Of a DNA stretch of 38,809 nt, positions 17,917-25,712 are shown piece by piece; within the stretch, counting starts at the first letter, position 1; the number at the start of each line of letters is the position of its first letter. Source of the DNA: SHXR01 sp046160305 (GTDB lineage Bacteria; Pseudomonadota; Gammaproteobacteria; Burkholderiales; SG8-39); the NCBI GenBank assembly GCA_046160305.1, contig JBJXGX010000157.1, forward strand, positions 1 to 38,809, written 5' to 3'. A program made the translations under genes and the position numbers. The notes below the pieces were generated by a model. It saw only the letters and a list, made by a program, of their open reading frames with translations. It was not told the DNA's origin and made no database searches.

Positions 17917-18091
17917 GTGCGAAGCCCGGCGAATCGCCGCGGCATAGGAATCGACGCGCACGCCAAGGTATGTCACGTTTTTTTGTTTCGTCGCACTGAG
18001 AATATTTCCCACGCTGGTGTAGGATTGTGGCACGTCCATCGGCCTTAAGGTTCGTCTGATCCTCCGTGTCGCTCGATACCGACCCGCGCAC

Positions 18092-19012
18092 ATGTCCAAT
18101 CTAGCCCAGAACTCGGCAATCGACCCGCAATCGGCGATCGTCACGGCCTTGAAGCAGGTGCTAAGACCCCTGGTTCGGTTGATGCTCGCCCGGAACATCA
18201 ATTTTTCTGCGATCGCAGAACTTTTGAAGCAGGTGATGGTGGAAGTCGCCGTTCGCGACTTCAAGATCGAGGGCAAACCGCAGACGGACAGCCGGATCAG
18301 CCTGCTTACCGGCGTGCACCGCAAGGACGTGAGGCGCCTTCGCAACGAGCCGATGAATGTGGATGAGATCATTCCCTCCTCGGTTTCGCTCGGTGCCCAA
18401 CTCGTAGCAATCTGGACGACGACTTCCCCCTATTCGACCCGGGGCGGGCACCCGAAGCCTCTGCCTCGCCTGGCGAGTGCCGGCGGTGCGCTGTCATTCG
18501 AACGGCTGGTGGAAAGCGTGAGCAAGGACATTCGATCGCGCGCGGTCCTGGATGAATTGCTCCGCCTGGGTGTCGTGCATGTGAATGACGACGATCACGT
18601 CGTTCTCGATACGGAAGCGTTCGTTCCGAAAGGCGACACTGCGGAGAAGGCATTCTATTTCGGCCACAACCTGCACGATCACGCGGCCGCCGCAACGCAC
18701 AACGTGCTGGGCGAGCGTCCGCCCTTCTTCGAGCGGAGCGTGCATTACTCGGAGCTCTCGCAAGGCTCGATCGCGGAGCTGCGAAAGTTATCCGACAGCA
18801 TGGGGATGCAGGCTATCAAGGCGGTTAATCGCCGCGCCTTGGAACTCGAGCGTAAGGACGCGAAAGGGCTGGAGAAAAAGCGTCGCTTCACCTATGGGAT
18901 TTATTTCTATTCCGAACTCGCGGGACAGGATGGCGCCGATGGCGCGGAATTCGTCAGCAGCCCAAAGAGTGCCAAGCCCGCGCGCACGCCATCCTCGACG
19001 CGCGGCGACTAG
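18092..19012 (+). CDS. DUF6502 family protein
   Basis: This is a 306-residue cytoplasmic protein of a family I recognise as DUF6502, common in proteobacteria and without known function. ALKQVLRPLVRLMLARNINF then IAELLKQVMVEVAVRDF is the family's N-terminal block and looks like a helical, possibly DNA-binding segment: SRISLLTGVHRKDVRRLR reads as a helix-turn-helix recognition stretch. The middle part (AVLDELLRLGVVHVNDDDHVVLD) resembles a winged-helix wing, so a regulator is plausible but unproven. The C-terminus is rich in Ser, Pro and Lys. It overlaps the next, convergent gene by 4 bases. About 175 bases upstream are gene-free, and I find no clear promoter in them. Confidence 0.8.
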   Translation: MSNLAQNSAIDPQSAIVTALKQVLRPLVRLMLARNINFSAIAELLKQVMVEVAVRDFKIEGKPQTDSRISLLTGVHRKDVRRLRNEPMNVDEIIPSSVSLGAQLVAIWTTTSPYSTRGGHPKPLPRLASAGGALSFERLVESVSKDIRSRAVLDELLRLGVVHVNDDDHVVLDTEAFVPKGDTAEKAFYFGHNLHDHAAAATHNVLGERPPFFERSVHYSELSQGSIAELRKLSDSMGMQAIKAVNRRALELERKDAKGLEKKRRFTYGIYFYSELAGQDGADGAEFVSSPKSAKPARTPSSTRGD

Positions 19013-19344
19013 CGCTCTTGCGGGCCGGCGTTATGCGTCCATGCGATCGATAGTGATCCCTTCGATTCGCGATCGTTGACATCGGCCGCGGGCCGGACAG
19101 CCGGCGCTTGCGCATTCGACGACGACGGCGTGCCTGCCTGCCGCGCTGTCTGATGCAATCCGCCTGCACCCAGCATCAGTAGAACAAGGATCGCCGCGCC
19201 CACGGCGTTGGCGATTATAAGCGTCATCGTTTCGGATTTCTGCTCCGGCTCCAGCACGGAGGGCGGCGCGGTGCGCGGTTCGACCGTGCTGAACCATTGG
19301 CGATTGCAATCGATCGTGCGCTCGATCTCGGCTTTGGTCATCAT
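19009..19344 (-). CDS. Hypothetical small single-pass membrane protein
   Basis: I do not recognise this 111-residue protein. From the tandem ATG at 19344/19341 it has a polar N-terminus (MMTKAEIERTIDCNRQWFS), then a charged Pro-rich stretch. One hydrophobic segment follows (TLIIANAVGAAILVLLMLGAG), then a Ser/Ala/Pro-rich tail. The layout suggests a cytoplasmic N-terminus and one membrane anchor. It converges on the DUF6502 gene with a 4-base overlap and lies 249 bases from the end of the M23 gene, too far to claim an operon. Codon use looks like that of its neighbours. It may still be a chance frame. Confidence 0.5.
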   Translation of the reverse strand: MMTKAEIERTIDCNRQWFSTVEPRTAPPSVLEPEQKSETMTLIIANAVGAAILVLLMLGAGGLHQTARQAGTPSSSNAQAPAVRPAADVNDRESKGSLSIAWTHNAGPQER

Positions 19345-19593
19345 GGGCGTGCTCCGGCAAACGGAATGGACAATGGACAATGGGTTGCGGCGGATCCGGC
19401 GGGCTTTCCGTCCACCGCGTCACCCAATGAATTGCCTAGTCCACGAAAATGGTTCATAGAACTTTCGCCATAGGGCATTCGCGATAAGCGGGGAAAATGC
19501 CGGCGCAGACACGACCGCCCCACCCGTTGCGTTGTCGCGGGGAAGCATTGAGAACAAGTTCACAGGCAACCGCGCGGCAGATTCCGCCGATTC

Positions 19594-20421
19594 CTAGCGC
19601 CGCAGAAACAGCTCCGGATCGACTGCGGTTCCATTCAGGAAGGTCGACCAATGGAGGTGCGGGCCGGTGACGCGTCCGGTCATGCCGGACCGGCCAAGGC
19701 GCTGTCCGCGCGCGACACGCTCGCCGATCCGCACCGCGATCTCGTCAAGATGGCAATACATCGTGATGAAGCCCTGCCCGTGGTCCACGAACACGGTGTT
19801 GCCGGCGAAGAAAAGATCCTCGGTATGGGTGACGACCCCGGCTGCCGCGGCGTGAATTGGCGTTCCTCGCGGAACGGCAAGATCGAGGCCGTTATGCGGA
19901 CTGCGTGCTTGTCCATTGAAGACGCGACGCAGGCCGAATCGGCTGCTGAGCGGGGCCTCGGCAGGCAGCATCAGATCGAGATCGACCGGGTCGATGGGTT
20001 CCCAGTGCGCGCGGATCCGATTGATGGTTTCCTGTTCCCGATTGATCCGTTTCATATCGTCGGCAGACGGATCGACTTTGCGCTTGTCTGCAATAGTGAG
20101 CCGTTGCTCCGGATAGTTCTTCGCGACCACCTCGAAAGCCTGTGATCGCGCCCCGGCGGGCGCCTCGATCGCCAGCGATGCGATGCCAGGCTTGGTGTCG
20201 AGCGAAAGCCCGACCACGGCGAGCCAGCCACGCTCGTCACGAACCACCAGGACGCGCCGTCCCTGGAATCGGACAGTCGGCGGAACCAGCGGTAAAGCGC
20301 TCTCGTCCCCATCGATTCGCACCCGCGCAACCCCACCGGGGACCGGCGCGTGCGCTGGCATCGCATGTGCTGCGAACGCGGCGACCCAACAAAGAAGCAA
20401 TCCGATGAAGCGTTTTTTCAT
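19594..20421 (-). CDS. Secreted M23 (LytM) metalloendopeptidase
   Basis: This is a 275-residue periplasmic peptidoglycan endopeptidase. The ATG at 20421 gives a signal peptide (MKKRFIGLLLCWVAAFAAH, AMPAHA). A beta-rich N-terminal domain follows. The C-terminal M23 domain has SRFGLRRVFNGQARSPHNGLD with the His and Asp zinc ligands, MYCHLDEI, and GPHLHW with the catalytic and third-ligand histidines. Unlike the NlpD-like protein in this window, all active residues are present, so it should be catalytic, probably cutting stem-peptide cross-links. An upstream extension to 20580 adds a low-complexity basic stretch and is rejected. Confidence 0.93.
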   Translation of the reverse strand: MKKRFIGLLLCWVAAFAAHAMPAHAPVPGGVARVRIDGDESALPLVPPTVRFQGRRVLVVRDERGWLAVVGLSLDTKPGIASLAIEAPAGARSQAFEVVAKNYPEQRLTIADKRKVDPSADDMKRINREQETINRIRAHWEPIDPVDLDLMLPAEAPLSSRFGLRRVFNGQARSPHNGLDLAVPRGTPIHAAAAGVVTHTEDLFFAGNTVFVDHGQGFITMYCHLDEIAVRIGERVARGQRLGRSGMTGRVTGPHLHWSTFLNGTAVDPELFLRR

Positions 20422-20557
20422 TGACGAATGCGCGAAGCGACGGGGGCTCGATCGCTTTCGTGAAGCGCTTCGAGCGAGCGGTTCGAAATAGAAGCCTGGG
20501 ACGTGCCGACCCACCGATAGAATACCGGGTTGCCCCTCACCCGACCCAACGTTCCGC

Positions 20558-21457
20558 TTGGATTCCACGCGTCGCATCACCGATCACCAGGCGTATGCGC
20601 ACCTGGTCGCAACCATGTTCTTCTGGTCGCTCAACTATATTCTGGTTGCTTCTTATCGCGACCAGATCCCGCCGGTGATGATGTCGTTCTTCCGCTGGAG
20701 CTTCGCGCTTCTGATGCTCCTGCCGTTCGCGGCACGCGCGCTGGTCGCCGAATGGCCGAAAATTCGCAGCCACTGGTGGCAGCTCTTCATCCTCGGTGCG
20801 TTCTCGTGCGGCCTCAATTCGGCGTTCGCGTTCATTGGCATCCACTATACGACGGTGACCAGCGCGAGCCTCTTGAGCGCGATGACGCCGATCCTCACGA
20901 TTCTGCTTGCAGTGCCGCTCTCGCACGAGCGGATGTCACCCGGGCGGCTGGCGGGCGTCATGACATCGTTTGCCGGGGTCGTGTGCATCGTGACCAAGGG
21001 CGAGCTCGCAACCCTGCTCGAGTTCCGGCTGAGCGCGGGCGACTTCTCGATCATTCTCGCCAGCGCGATCTGGGGCGTCTTCACGAATCTCTTGCGAAGG
21101 TGGTCGGCACACCTGTCGCAACTCGCATCCCTTGCCACGATGATGATCGGCGGGGTGATCTCGCTCTTGCCGATGCTTGCCATCGAAGCGGTCGTCGCGA
21201 AGCCGGTGCAATGGAGCAGCGGGCTGCTTGTGTCGCTGCTGGTACTCGCCTTTTTTCCGTCGCTGCTCGCGAACCTCTTCTGGAATAGAGCGGTGCTTGC
21301 CGTCGGGCCGGGCCGCGCATCGGCATTCAGCTATCTATTACCGCTGATCTCGATCGGGTTCGCAGTGCTCGTTCTCGGCGAGACACTGTTTGCCTACCAC
21401 TGGTTAGGGGCAGCCCTGATTTTTCTCGGGATCACGCTGGTGAATCGCGCGCGATAG
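20558..21457 (+). CDS. EamA/DMT superfamily transporter
   Basis: This is a 299-residue inner-membrane protein with about ten hydrophobic helices arranged as two EamA repeats (ATMFFWSLNYILVASYRDQIPP opens the first; SAIWGVFTNLLRRW opens the second). EamA domains export amino acids or other metabolites; no substrate can be read. The motif PPVMMSFFRWSFALLMLLPF and the late LGETLFAYHWLGAALIFLGI are characteristic. The frame's first start is a TTG at 20558. No ATG occurs before the first helix, so the non-standard start is likely. A Rho-independent terminator follows at 21491. Confidence 0.9.
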   Translation: MDSTRRITDHQAYAHLVATMFFWSLNYILVASYRDQIPPVMMSFFRWSFALLMLLPFAARALVAEWPKIRSHWWQLFILGAFSCGLNSAFAFIGIHYTTVTSASLLSAMTPILTILLAVPLSHERMSPGRLAGVMTSFAGVVCIVTKGELATLLEFRLSAGDFSIILASAIWGVFTNLLRRWSAHLSQLASLATMMIGGVISLLPMLAIEAVVAKPVQWSSGLLVSLLVLAFFPSLLANLFWNRAVLAVGPGRASAFSYLLPLISIGFAVLVLGETLFAYHWLGAALIFLGITLVNRAR

Positions 21458-21490
21458 GGTGGCGACGGGCTGCGGTCAGATATCAGGACG

Positions 21491-21526
21491 CCAGTCCGCG
21501 GTGCGTCGGGGCGGACTGGGTTTTCT
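21491..21526 (+). terminator. Rho-independent terminator after the EamA gene
   Basis: CCAGTCCGC (21491-21499) pairs perfectly with GCGGACTGG (21511-21519) around an 11-base loop and is followed by GTTTTCT. It lies 34 bases after the transporter stop, and the CHRD gene converges on it from the other side. Confidence 0.8.
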
Positions 21527-21549
21527 GTCAACGCGATAGGAATGAAAAA

Positions 21550-22137
21550 TCAATGCCGGTGGCCATCACCGTCGCGCAACTGGCCGCGGATTTCACCCGG
21601 TGCGTGCAGCGTCGAGTGAACATTCGCGTAAGTCGCGCCTGCGCGAATCGCTTGGACCAGTTCGTCGAACGCTCCGGCCTCGATACCTTGCGCAGCTTGT
21701 GCGAGCACCTGACTTGGTCCGATGGAGCCAGTGACCGTACCCGATACGGGACACGTCGGGGTTAATGCGGCAACGGCAGCAGGAGCGGGCGTGCCCGTCG
21801 TCTGGCAGAGCCAAACCACGATGCCACCGACCGAGTGATGCTGACCGAAGTGGATATGTGCCTGCGTCACCGCGCCCTCAAGATCGTTATAGCTCAACTC
21901 AAAGTGAATCGACTGCGCTTGATCATTGATCTCAGCCTTGAATCTCCCCTTTGCCTTGGTCGATACGGCGCCGCGGAGCGCGGCCGGTGGTCCGGCGCTG
22001 AAATGAACTTCGTTGTACCCGGAGAGCTTTGCCCCGAATTTGTCGTCCTTGTCGTCCGTAGCCATTGACGGCGCGGCAGCACTGAAAGCTAGGGCGGCAC
22101 TGACTGCGGCGAACCTGCTCATGTGCGTCTTATTCAT
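21550..22137 (-). CDS. Secreted CHRD domain protein
   Basis: This is a 195-residue exported protein with a single CHRD (chordin-like) domain, a beta-sandwich of unknown bacterial role. The ATG at 22137 has a strong ribosome site (AGGAGGT, 5-6 bases away) and starts a signal peptide (FAAVSAALAFSAAAPSMA). The domain shows the usual LSGYNEVH, HFELSYNDLEGAVTQAHIHFG, a mid-domain disulfide-capable pair (WLCQTTG and PTCPVSG) and the end block YANVHSTLHAPGEIRGQL. The His-rich patches AHIHFGQHH and the C-terminal GDGHRH hint at metal binding. It lies downstream of the dioxygenase genes but 178 bases away, with palindromes between, so independent expression is likely. Confidence 0.9.
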   Translation of the reverse strand: MNKTHMSRFAAVSAALAFSAAAPSMATDDKDDKFGAKLSGYNEVHFSAGPPAALRGAVSTKAKGRFKAEINDQAQSIHFELSYNDLEGAVTQAHIHFGQHHSVGGIVVWLCQTTGTPAPAAVAALTPTCPVSGTVTGSIGPSQVLAQAAQGIEAGAFDELVQAIRAGATYANVHSTLHAPGEIRGQLRDGDGHRH

Positions 22138-22254
22138 CTGACACCTCCTGATTGATTGGTGGGGAGCCTGCATAGGAAGCCCGGCCTTCCCCATGTGTGA
22201 ACGGGGAAGCGGCATCCAGGCGAACAGGGAATCAGCCCCAACTAGTCCCGGGCA

Positions 22255-22286
22255 GGACCGCCGGATTCAGCGGTCCCAGGGACCGC
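22255..22286. repeat. Overlapping palindromes between the dioxygenase and CHRD genes
   Basis: GGACCGC (22255-22261), GCGGTCC (22270-22276) and GGACCGC (22280-22286) alternate. The middle unit can therefore pair with either flank. The right-hand choice is a perfect 17-base palindrome at 22270-22286 (8+1+8). No run of T follows on either strand. On the minus strand it lies 30 bases after the oxygenase beta-subunit stop. Confidence 0.65.
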
Positions 22287-22315
22287 GGGCCAACGCCGAG
22301 GTCAGGCGCGATCGA

Positions 22316-22798
22316 TTACAGCGGCAAGACCAGCAGGGTATCGATCGCCCGCGAGTCGTAGGTAACCTGATGCCGCGCAAACAGCGCTTCGCCGCGCTCG
22401 AAGACCACCGTGTCCTGATACTGCCCACAGGCGAATACCGTCATGGAACCGTCATGTTCCATGATCCGGATGACGCTGTAGTTCGCGCGGACCTCATACG
22501 CACCCGAGGCGGCGCCCACCACCTGCACGCCGGACACCAGGTGCCGGTAATGATGCGGCTCGTAGACATTCGCCACCCGCATGGAGGTGATGCGATCGCG
22601 CAGTTGGGCCCGCGATTTCGTATGGATCAGCGCGACCGGCAGCCCGCGATCCAGATTGAAACGCGAGACGACCTTGTACTCGCCCTGCTCGATCAGCAGC
22701 GCGGCGAGCGACTCCGAGCGATTCTCGTCGATCGCGCGCGCCCATTCGTAGAGCAGATTCTCGACGGCACGAAATGTCTTCTCGTCGACCTCGACCAT
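22316..22798 (-). CDS. Aromatic-ring-hydroxylating dioxygenase, small (beta) subunit
   Basis: This is a 160-residue protein of the cystatin/SnoaL-like fold used as structural subunit in alpha3-beta3 ring-hydroxylating oxygenases. Typical parts are VENLLYEWARAIDENRSESLAALLIEQGEY near the N-terminus, RITSMRVANVYEPHHYRHLVSG (as in benzoate/anthranilate-type small subunits) and the end VTYDSRAIDTLLVLPL. The ATG at 22798 is one base after the alpha-subunit stop, so translation is coupled. The frame open to 22930 lies inside the alpha gene and is not used. The subunit has no catalytic residues of its own. Confidence 0.9.
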   Translation of the reverse strand: MVEVDEKTFRAVENLLYEWARAIDENRSESLAALLIEQGEYKVVSRFNLDRGLPVALIHTKSRAQLRDRITSMRVANVYEPHHYRHLVSGVQVVGAASGAYEVRANYSVIRIMEHDGSMTVFACGQYQDTVVFERGEALFARHQVTYDSRAIDTLLVLPL

Positions 22799-22799
22799 C

Positions 22800-24044
22800 T
22801 TACAACCCCATATCCGAGCGATAGGTATGCCAGAAGTTGCGCAGACCGCGCTCCGACAATTTCGAGCTGCCGCCGCTGTCGAGATCCTTCCCGCCCATCT
22901 GCATGACCGACGCCTCATCGAGCGAACCACCCGTCGCGCGACGGATCATGTTGCAGACGGCAGCGTCCTCCATCGAGACGAGCCCGGCTGAACCGACCAG
23001 ATTGGTCTGCATGAGGCGCATCTCGTGCATTGCTGCGGTGTCGTCCGCGAATCCGAAGTAGGTCCAGTGCAGATCGCAACTCAGCGGCCCGGTCGGGACG
23101 AGCTGGCGAGTCGCCATGCTGTTGCCGATCTGATGCAGGACGAAGGTCGGATACACCGAAAGAATCTGAATACTGATGCCATCGCCGATCTCGTCTTCCC
23201 ATTTGAGGAGCGCGGTATCTTCAAGCCGATACTTCTCGTTGTGCGAGCGCAGGTTCGTCGCGGTTTCCTGATAGTCCGGGGTGTTCTTCTCGGTGCCGGG
23301 CTTCGTATAGAAATACTGGTGGCGCCCACCCGCGTCGATGATCATCGCGGATTCCTGCGACTGACGCGACATGCCGAACGTGCCGTAGAACGAATGCAGG
23401 ATGTTGGCGTGATATGAATCGCGCGGATTCTCGTGGTAGTTTTTCCAGTTCGCGTTGATCCGCTGCGTGTCGTAGCCCAGGATCTTCACCGGCTTTCGAA
23501 TCACCCGGCGAATGCCGTTGCCGACATCCCCCAACCATTCGGCCAGGGGCGTCATGTCCTTGTCGTAGGTCGCGAACACCAGACCACTGAACGACTCGCA
23601 TCGCAGCTTCTGCAGTCCGTGGTCTTCGAGGCGAAAATCCGCCGGCAGACCGCCCTCGCCTTTGATACCGCGCCGGAATGCGGCCGACTTGAGGTTGCCC
23701 TTTAGATCGTAGATCCATGCGTGGTAGACGCAATAGAGTTCGTCGACCTTGCCCATCTCTTTCATGCAGACGAGATTGCCGCGGTGGGCGCAGCGATTGA
23801 GCATCGCGCGCAATTGCCCTTCCTCATCCCGCACCATGAGCACCGGAGAATCCCCGATGCGGGTGCTCTTGAAGGAGCCCGGTTCGGGCACTTCGGCCTC
23901 ATGCCCGATGAAATGCCACGCACGCCCGCGAAAGATGCGCGCCTGCTCACGCGCATAGTTGTCCGCGTCGTGAAATACCCAGTACGGGGCGCGGCTCGCG
24001 CCCTCCGCGGGCCACTGCCGTTCGTGAACATCCATCGCTGACAT
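22800..24044 (-). CDS. Rieske aromatic-ring-hydroxylating dioxygenase, large (alpha) subunit
   Basis: This is the catalytic subunit, 414 residues, that adds O2 to an aromatic ring. The N-terminal Rieske domain binds [2Fe-2S] through Cys85, His87, Cys105 and His108 (RCAHRG, CVYHAW). The mononuclear iron ligands are His212 and His217 (RDSYHANILH) and Asp360 (SMEDAAV), with bridging Asp209. The start at 24044 has GGAGG five bases upstream. The sequence looks closest to benzoate/anthranilate-type oxygenases, but the substrate is not assigned. No reductase or ferredoxin gene lies nearby, so electrons must come from proteins encoded elsewhere. It ends one base before the beta subunit. Confidence 0.93.
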   Translation of the reverse strand: MSAMDVHERQWPAEGASRAPYWVFHDADNYAREQARIFRGRAWHFIGHEAEVPEPGSFKSTRIGDSPVLMVRDEEGQLRAMLNRCAHRGNLVCMKEMGKVDELYCVYHAWIYDLKGNLKSAAFRRGIKGEGGLPADFRLEDHGLQKLRCESFSGLVFATYDKDMTPLAEWLGDVGNGIRRVIRKPVKILGYDTQRINANWKNYHENPRDSYHANILHSFYGTFGMSRQSQESAMIIDAGGRHQYFYTKPGTEKNTPDYQETATNLRSHNEKYRLEDTALLKWEDEIGDGISIQILSVYPTFVLHQIGNSMATRQLVPTGPLSCDLHWTYFGFADDTAAMHEMRLMQTNLVGSAGLVSMEDAAVCNMIRRATGGSLDEASVMQMGGKDLDSGGSSKLSERGLRNFWHTYRSDMGL

Positions 24045-24068
24045 CGAGGCCTCCGGTCTGGCTTGAAC

Positions 24069-25241
24069 TTACGTTGACTGTACCATCGACTCTCCACGTG
24101 CCGCATGCTGCGCAATGGCCCACGCGACGTGTTCGCGCACAAGCGGCGAAGGGTCATCGGCTCGCGCTTGAAGCGCCGCGACGATGCCTTCGCCCGACGG
24201 CGCGTTGCCAAGCCCGACCGCAAGGTTGCGCAGCCATCGCTCATAGCCGATGCGATGGATCGCCGACCCCGCCATCCGTTCGTGGAACTGGGCCTTCGAC
24301 CATGCGAACAGCTCGACCAATTGCGCCGAATCAAGCCCGTGCCGGACACGAAAATCCGGCTCCTCGGAAACCCGCGCGAATGAATTCCAGGGGCAGGCCA
24401 TCTGACAGTCATCGCAGCCGTAGACGCGATTCCCGATGAGTGTGCGGAACGCGATCGGAATGCTGTCCTTCAGCTCGATCGTGAGATAGGCGATGCAACG
24501 CCTCGCATCGAGGCGATAGGGTCCTGTGATCGCCCCGGTTGGACAGGCATCGATGCACCGCGTACAGGTTCCGCAATGCTCGGACGCGGGCGCGTCGACC
24601 GGCAACGGCAGATCGATATAGATGTCGCCAAGAAAAAAATACGAGCCTGCTTCCCGCGACAACAACAGTGTGTGCTTACCGCGCCATCCGATGCCGGCTT
24701 TGCGGGCCAGTTCAACTTCCATCACGGGTGCGGAATCGGTGAAGACGCGATATCCGAACGGACCAATTTTCGCCTCGATTCGCGCGGCCAGCGACTGGAG
24801 GCGCTGGCGGAGAACCTTGTGGTAATCGCGCCCGAGCGCATAGCGGGCAATGAATGCCTTTTCGCCATCCGCGAGCACCGTGGCGCTCGATGCGGCATCG
24901 GGCAGGTAGTCCATGCGCACCGAGATGACCCGCACGGTACCTTGCACCAACGCAGCCGGCCGCGAGCGAAGCGTGCCATGTCGCGCCATATAATCCATCG
25001 TGCCGTGAAATCCGGCGGCGAGCCAATCGAGGAGACCCTGTTCGGCTTCATGAAGATCGGCGTCCGCGATACCGACCGCCTGAAAGCCGATTTCATGACC
25101 CCACGCCTTGATCGAGCGGGCAAGCGCTGCAAGATCGAGCTGCGCTGAGGCGCCGGGGACGTCCGGTTCGGTCACGTTCACTGGGTTATTTGAGCCCGCC
25201 GTTCGATTCGCCACTCTAATCCCACCTTCATGCACCTGCAT
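24069..25241 (-). CDS. queG: Epoxyqueuosine reductase
   Basis: This cobalamin-dependent enzyme performs the last step of queuosine synthesis at tRNA position 34. It is 390 residues. DSAPVMEVELARKAGIGWRGKHT holds the catalytic Asp region, and two [4Fe-4S] clusters are encoded by CGTCTRCIDACPTGAI and YGCDDCQMACPW. A C-terminal HEAT-like tail ends REHVAWAIAQHAA. The ATG at 25241 overlaps the divergent tsaE start by 12 bases. A GTG at 25214 would avoid that and removes only nine residues; the family core begins near LDLAALARSIKAWG, so either fits. It belongs with selU, tsaE and miaA to the anticodon-loop modification theme. Confidence 0.95.
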   Translation of the reverse strand: MQVHEGGIRVANRTAGSNNPVNVTEPDVPGASAQLDLAALARSIKAWGHEIGFQAVGIADADLHEAEQGLLDWLAAGFHGTMDYMARHGTLRSRPAALVQGTVRVISVRMDYLPDAASSATVLADGEKAFIARYALGRDYHKVLRQRLQSLAARIEAKIGPFGYRVFTDSAPVMEVELARKAGIGWRGKHTLLLSREAGSYFFLGDIYIDLPLPVDAPASEHCGTCTRCIDACPTGAITGPYRLDARRCIAYLTIELKDSIPIAFRTLIGNRVYGCDDCQMACPWNSFARVSEEPDFRVRHGLDSAQLVELFAWSKAQFHERMAGSAIHRIGYERWLRNLAVGLGNAPSGEGIVAALQARADDPSPLVREHVAWAIAQHAARGESMVQST

Positions 25242-25712
25242 CTCCCGGACGAAGCCGCAACGCGCGCCCTTGGCGCCGCACTAGCGTCCGCCATCGGGCC
25301 CGGCATCGTTATCTTTCTTTCGGGAGACCTGGGCGCGGGCAAGACAACTTTCGTCCGGGGCCTGATCCGCGCACTCGGATATGCCGGAAAAGTCAAAAGT
25401 CCGACGTTCAGCCTGGTTGAACCTTATGTGCTTTCTAGGTTAAACTTATATCACTTTGATTTATATAGAATCAAAAGCGTCGCCGAATGGGATGATAGCG
25501 GCTTCCGAGAGTATTTCGGTGGTGATGCCGTCTGTCTCGTCGAATGGCCCGAAAAAGCCCTTGGAATGCTCCCCCCCGAGGACTTGCGGGTTCGATTCGT
25601 CGTCCACGACAGCGGGCGCGACGTAACGATCGAAGCGACAACTGAATTGGGCGACCGGTGTCGACAGCAGCTCCTAGAAATCTTGCCATCGAATATCGCG
25701 CGCATCGCGTGA
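25230..25712 (+). CDS. tsaE: tRNA threonylcarbamoyladenosine biosynthesis ATPase TsaE
   Basis: This is the P-loop ATPase of the TsaBDE complex that makes t6A37 in ANN-decoding tRNAs. It is 160 residues. Walker A is GDLGAGKTTFVRG, then SPTFSLVEPY, LYHFDLYRI and the Walker B-like CLVEWPEKA with the conserved Trp-Pro-Glu. The stretch 25425-25478 (residues 66-83, just around LYHFDLYR) is strikingly AT-rich, with TTA, AGG, AGA and AAA codons unlike the rest of the gene. Its stop shares a base with the amiC start (TGATG), a coupled pair common in proteobacteria. Confidence 0.95.
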   Translation: MHLHLPDEAATRALGAALASAIGPGIVIFLSGDLGAGKTTFVRGLIRALGYAGKVKSPTFSLVEPYVLSRLNLYHFDLYRIKSVAEWDDSGFREYFGGDAVCLVEWPEKALGMLPPEDLRVRFVVHDSGRDVTIEATTELGDRCRQQLLEILPSNIARIA

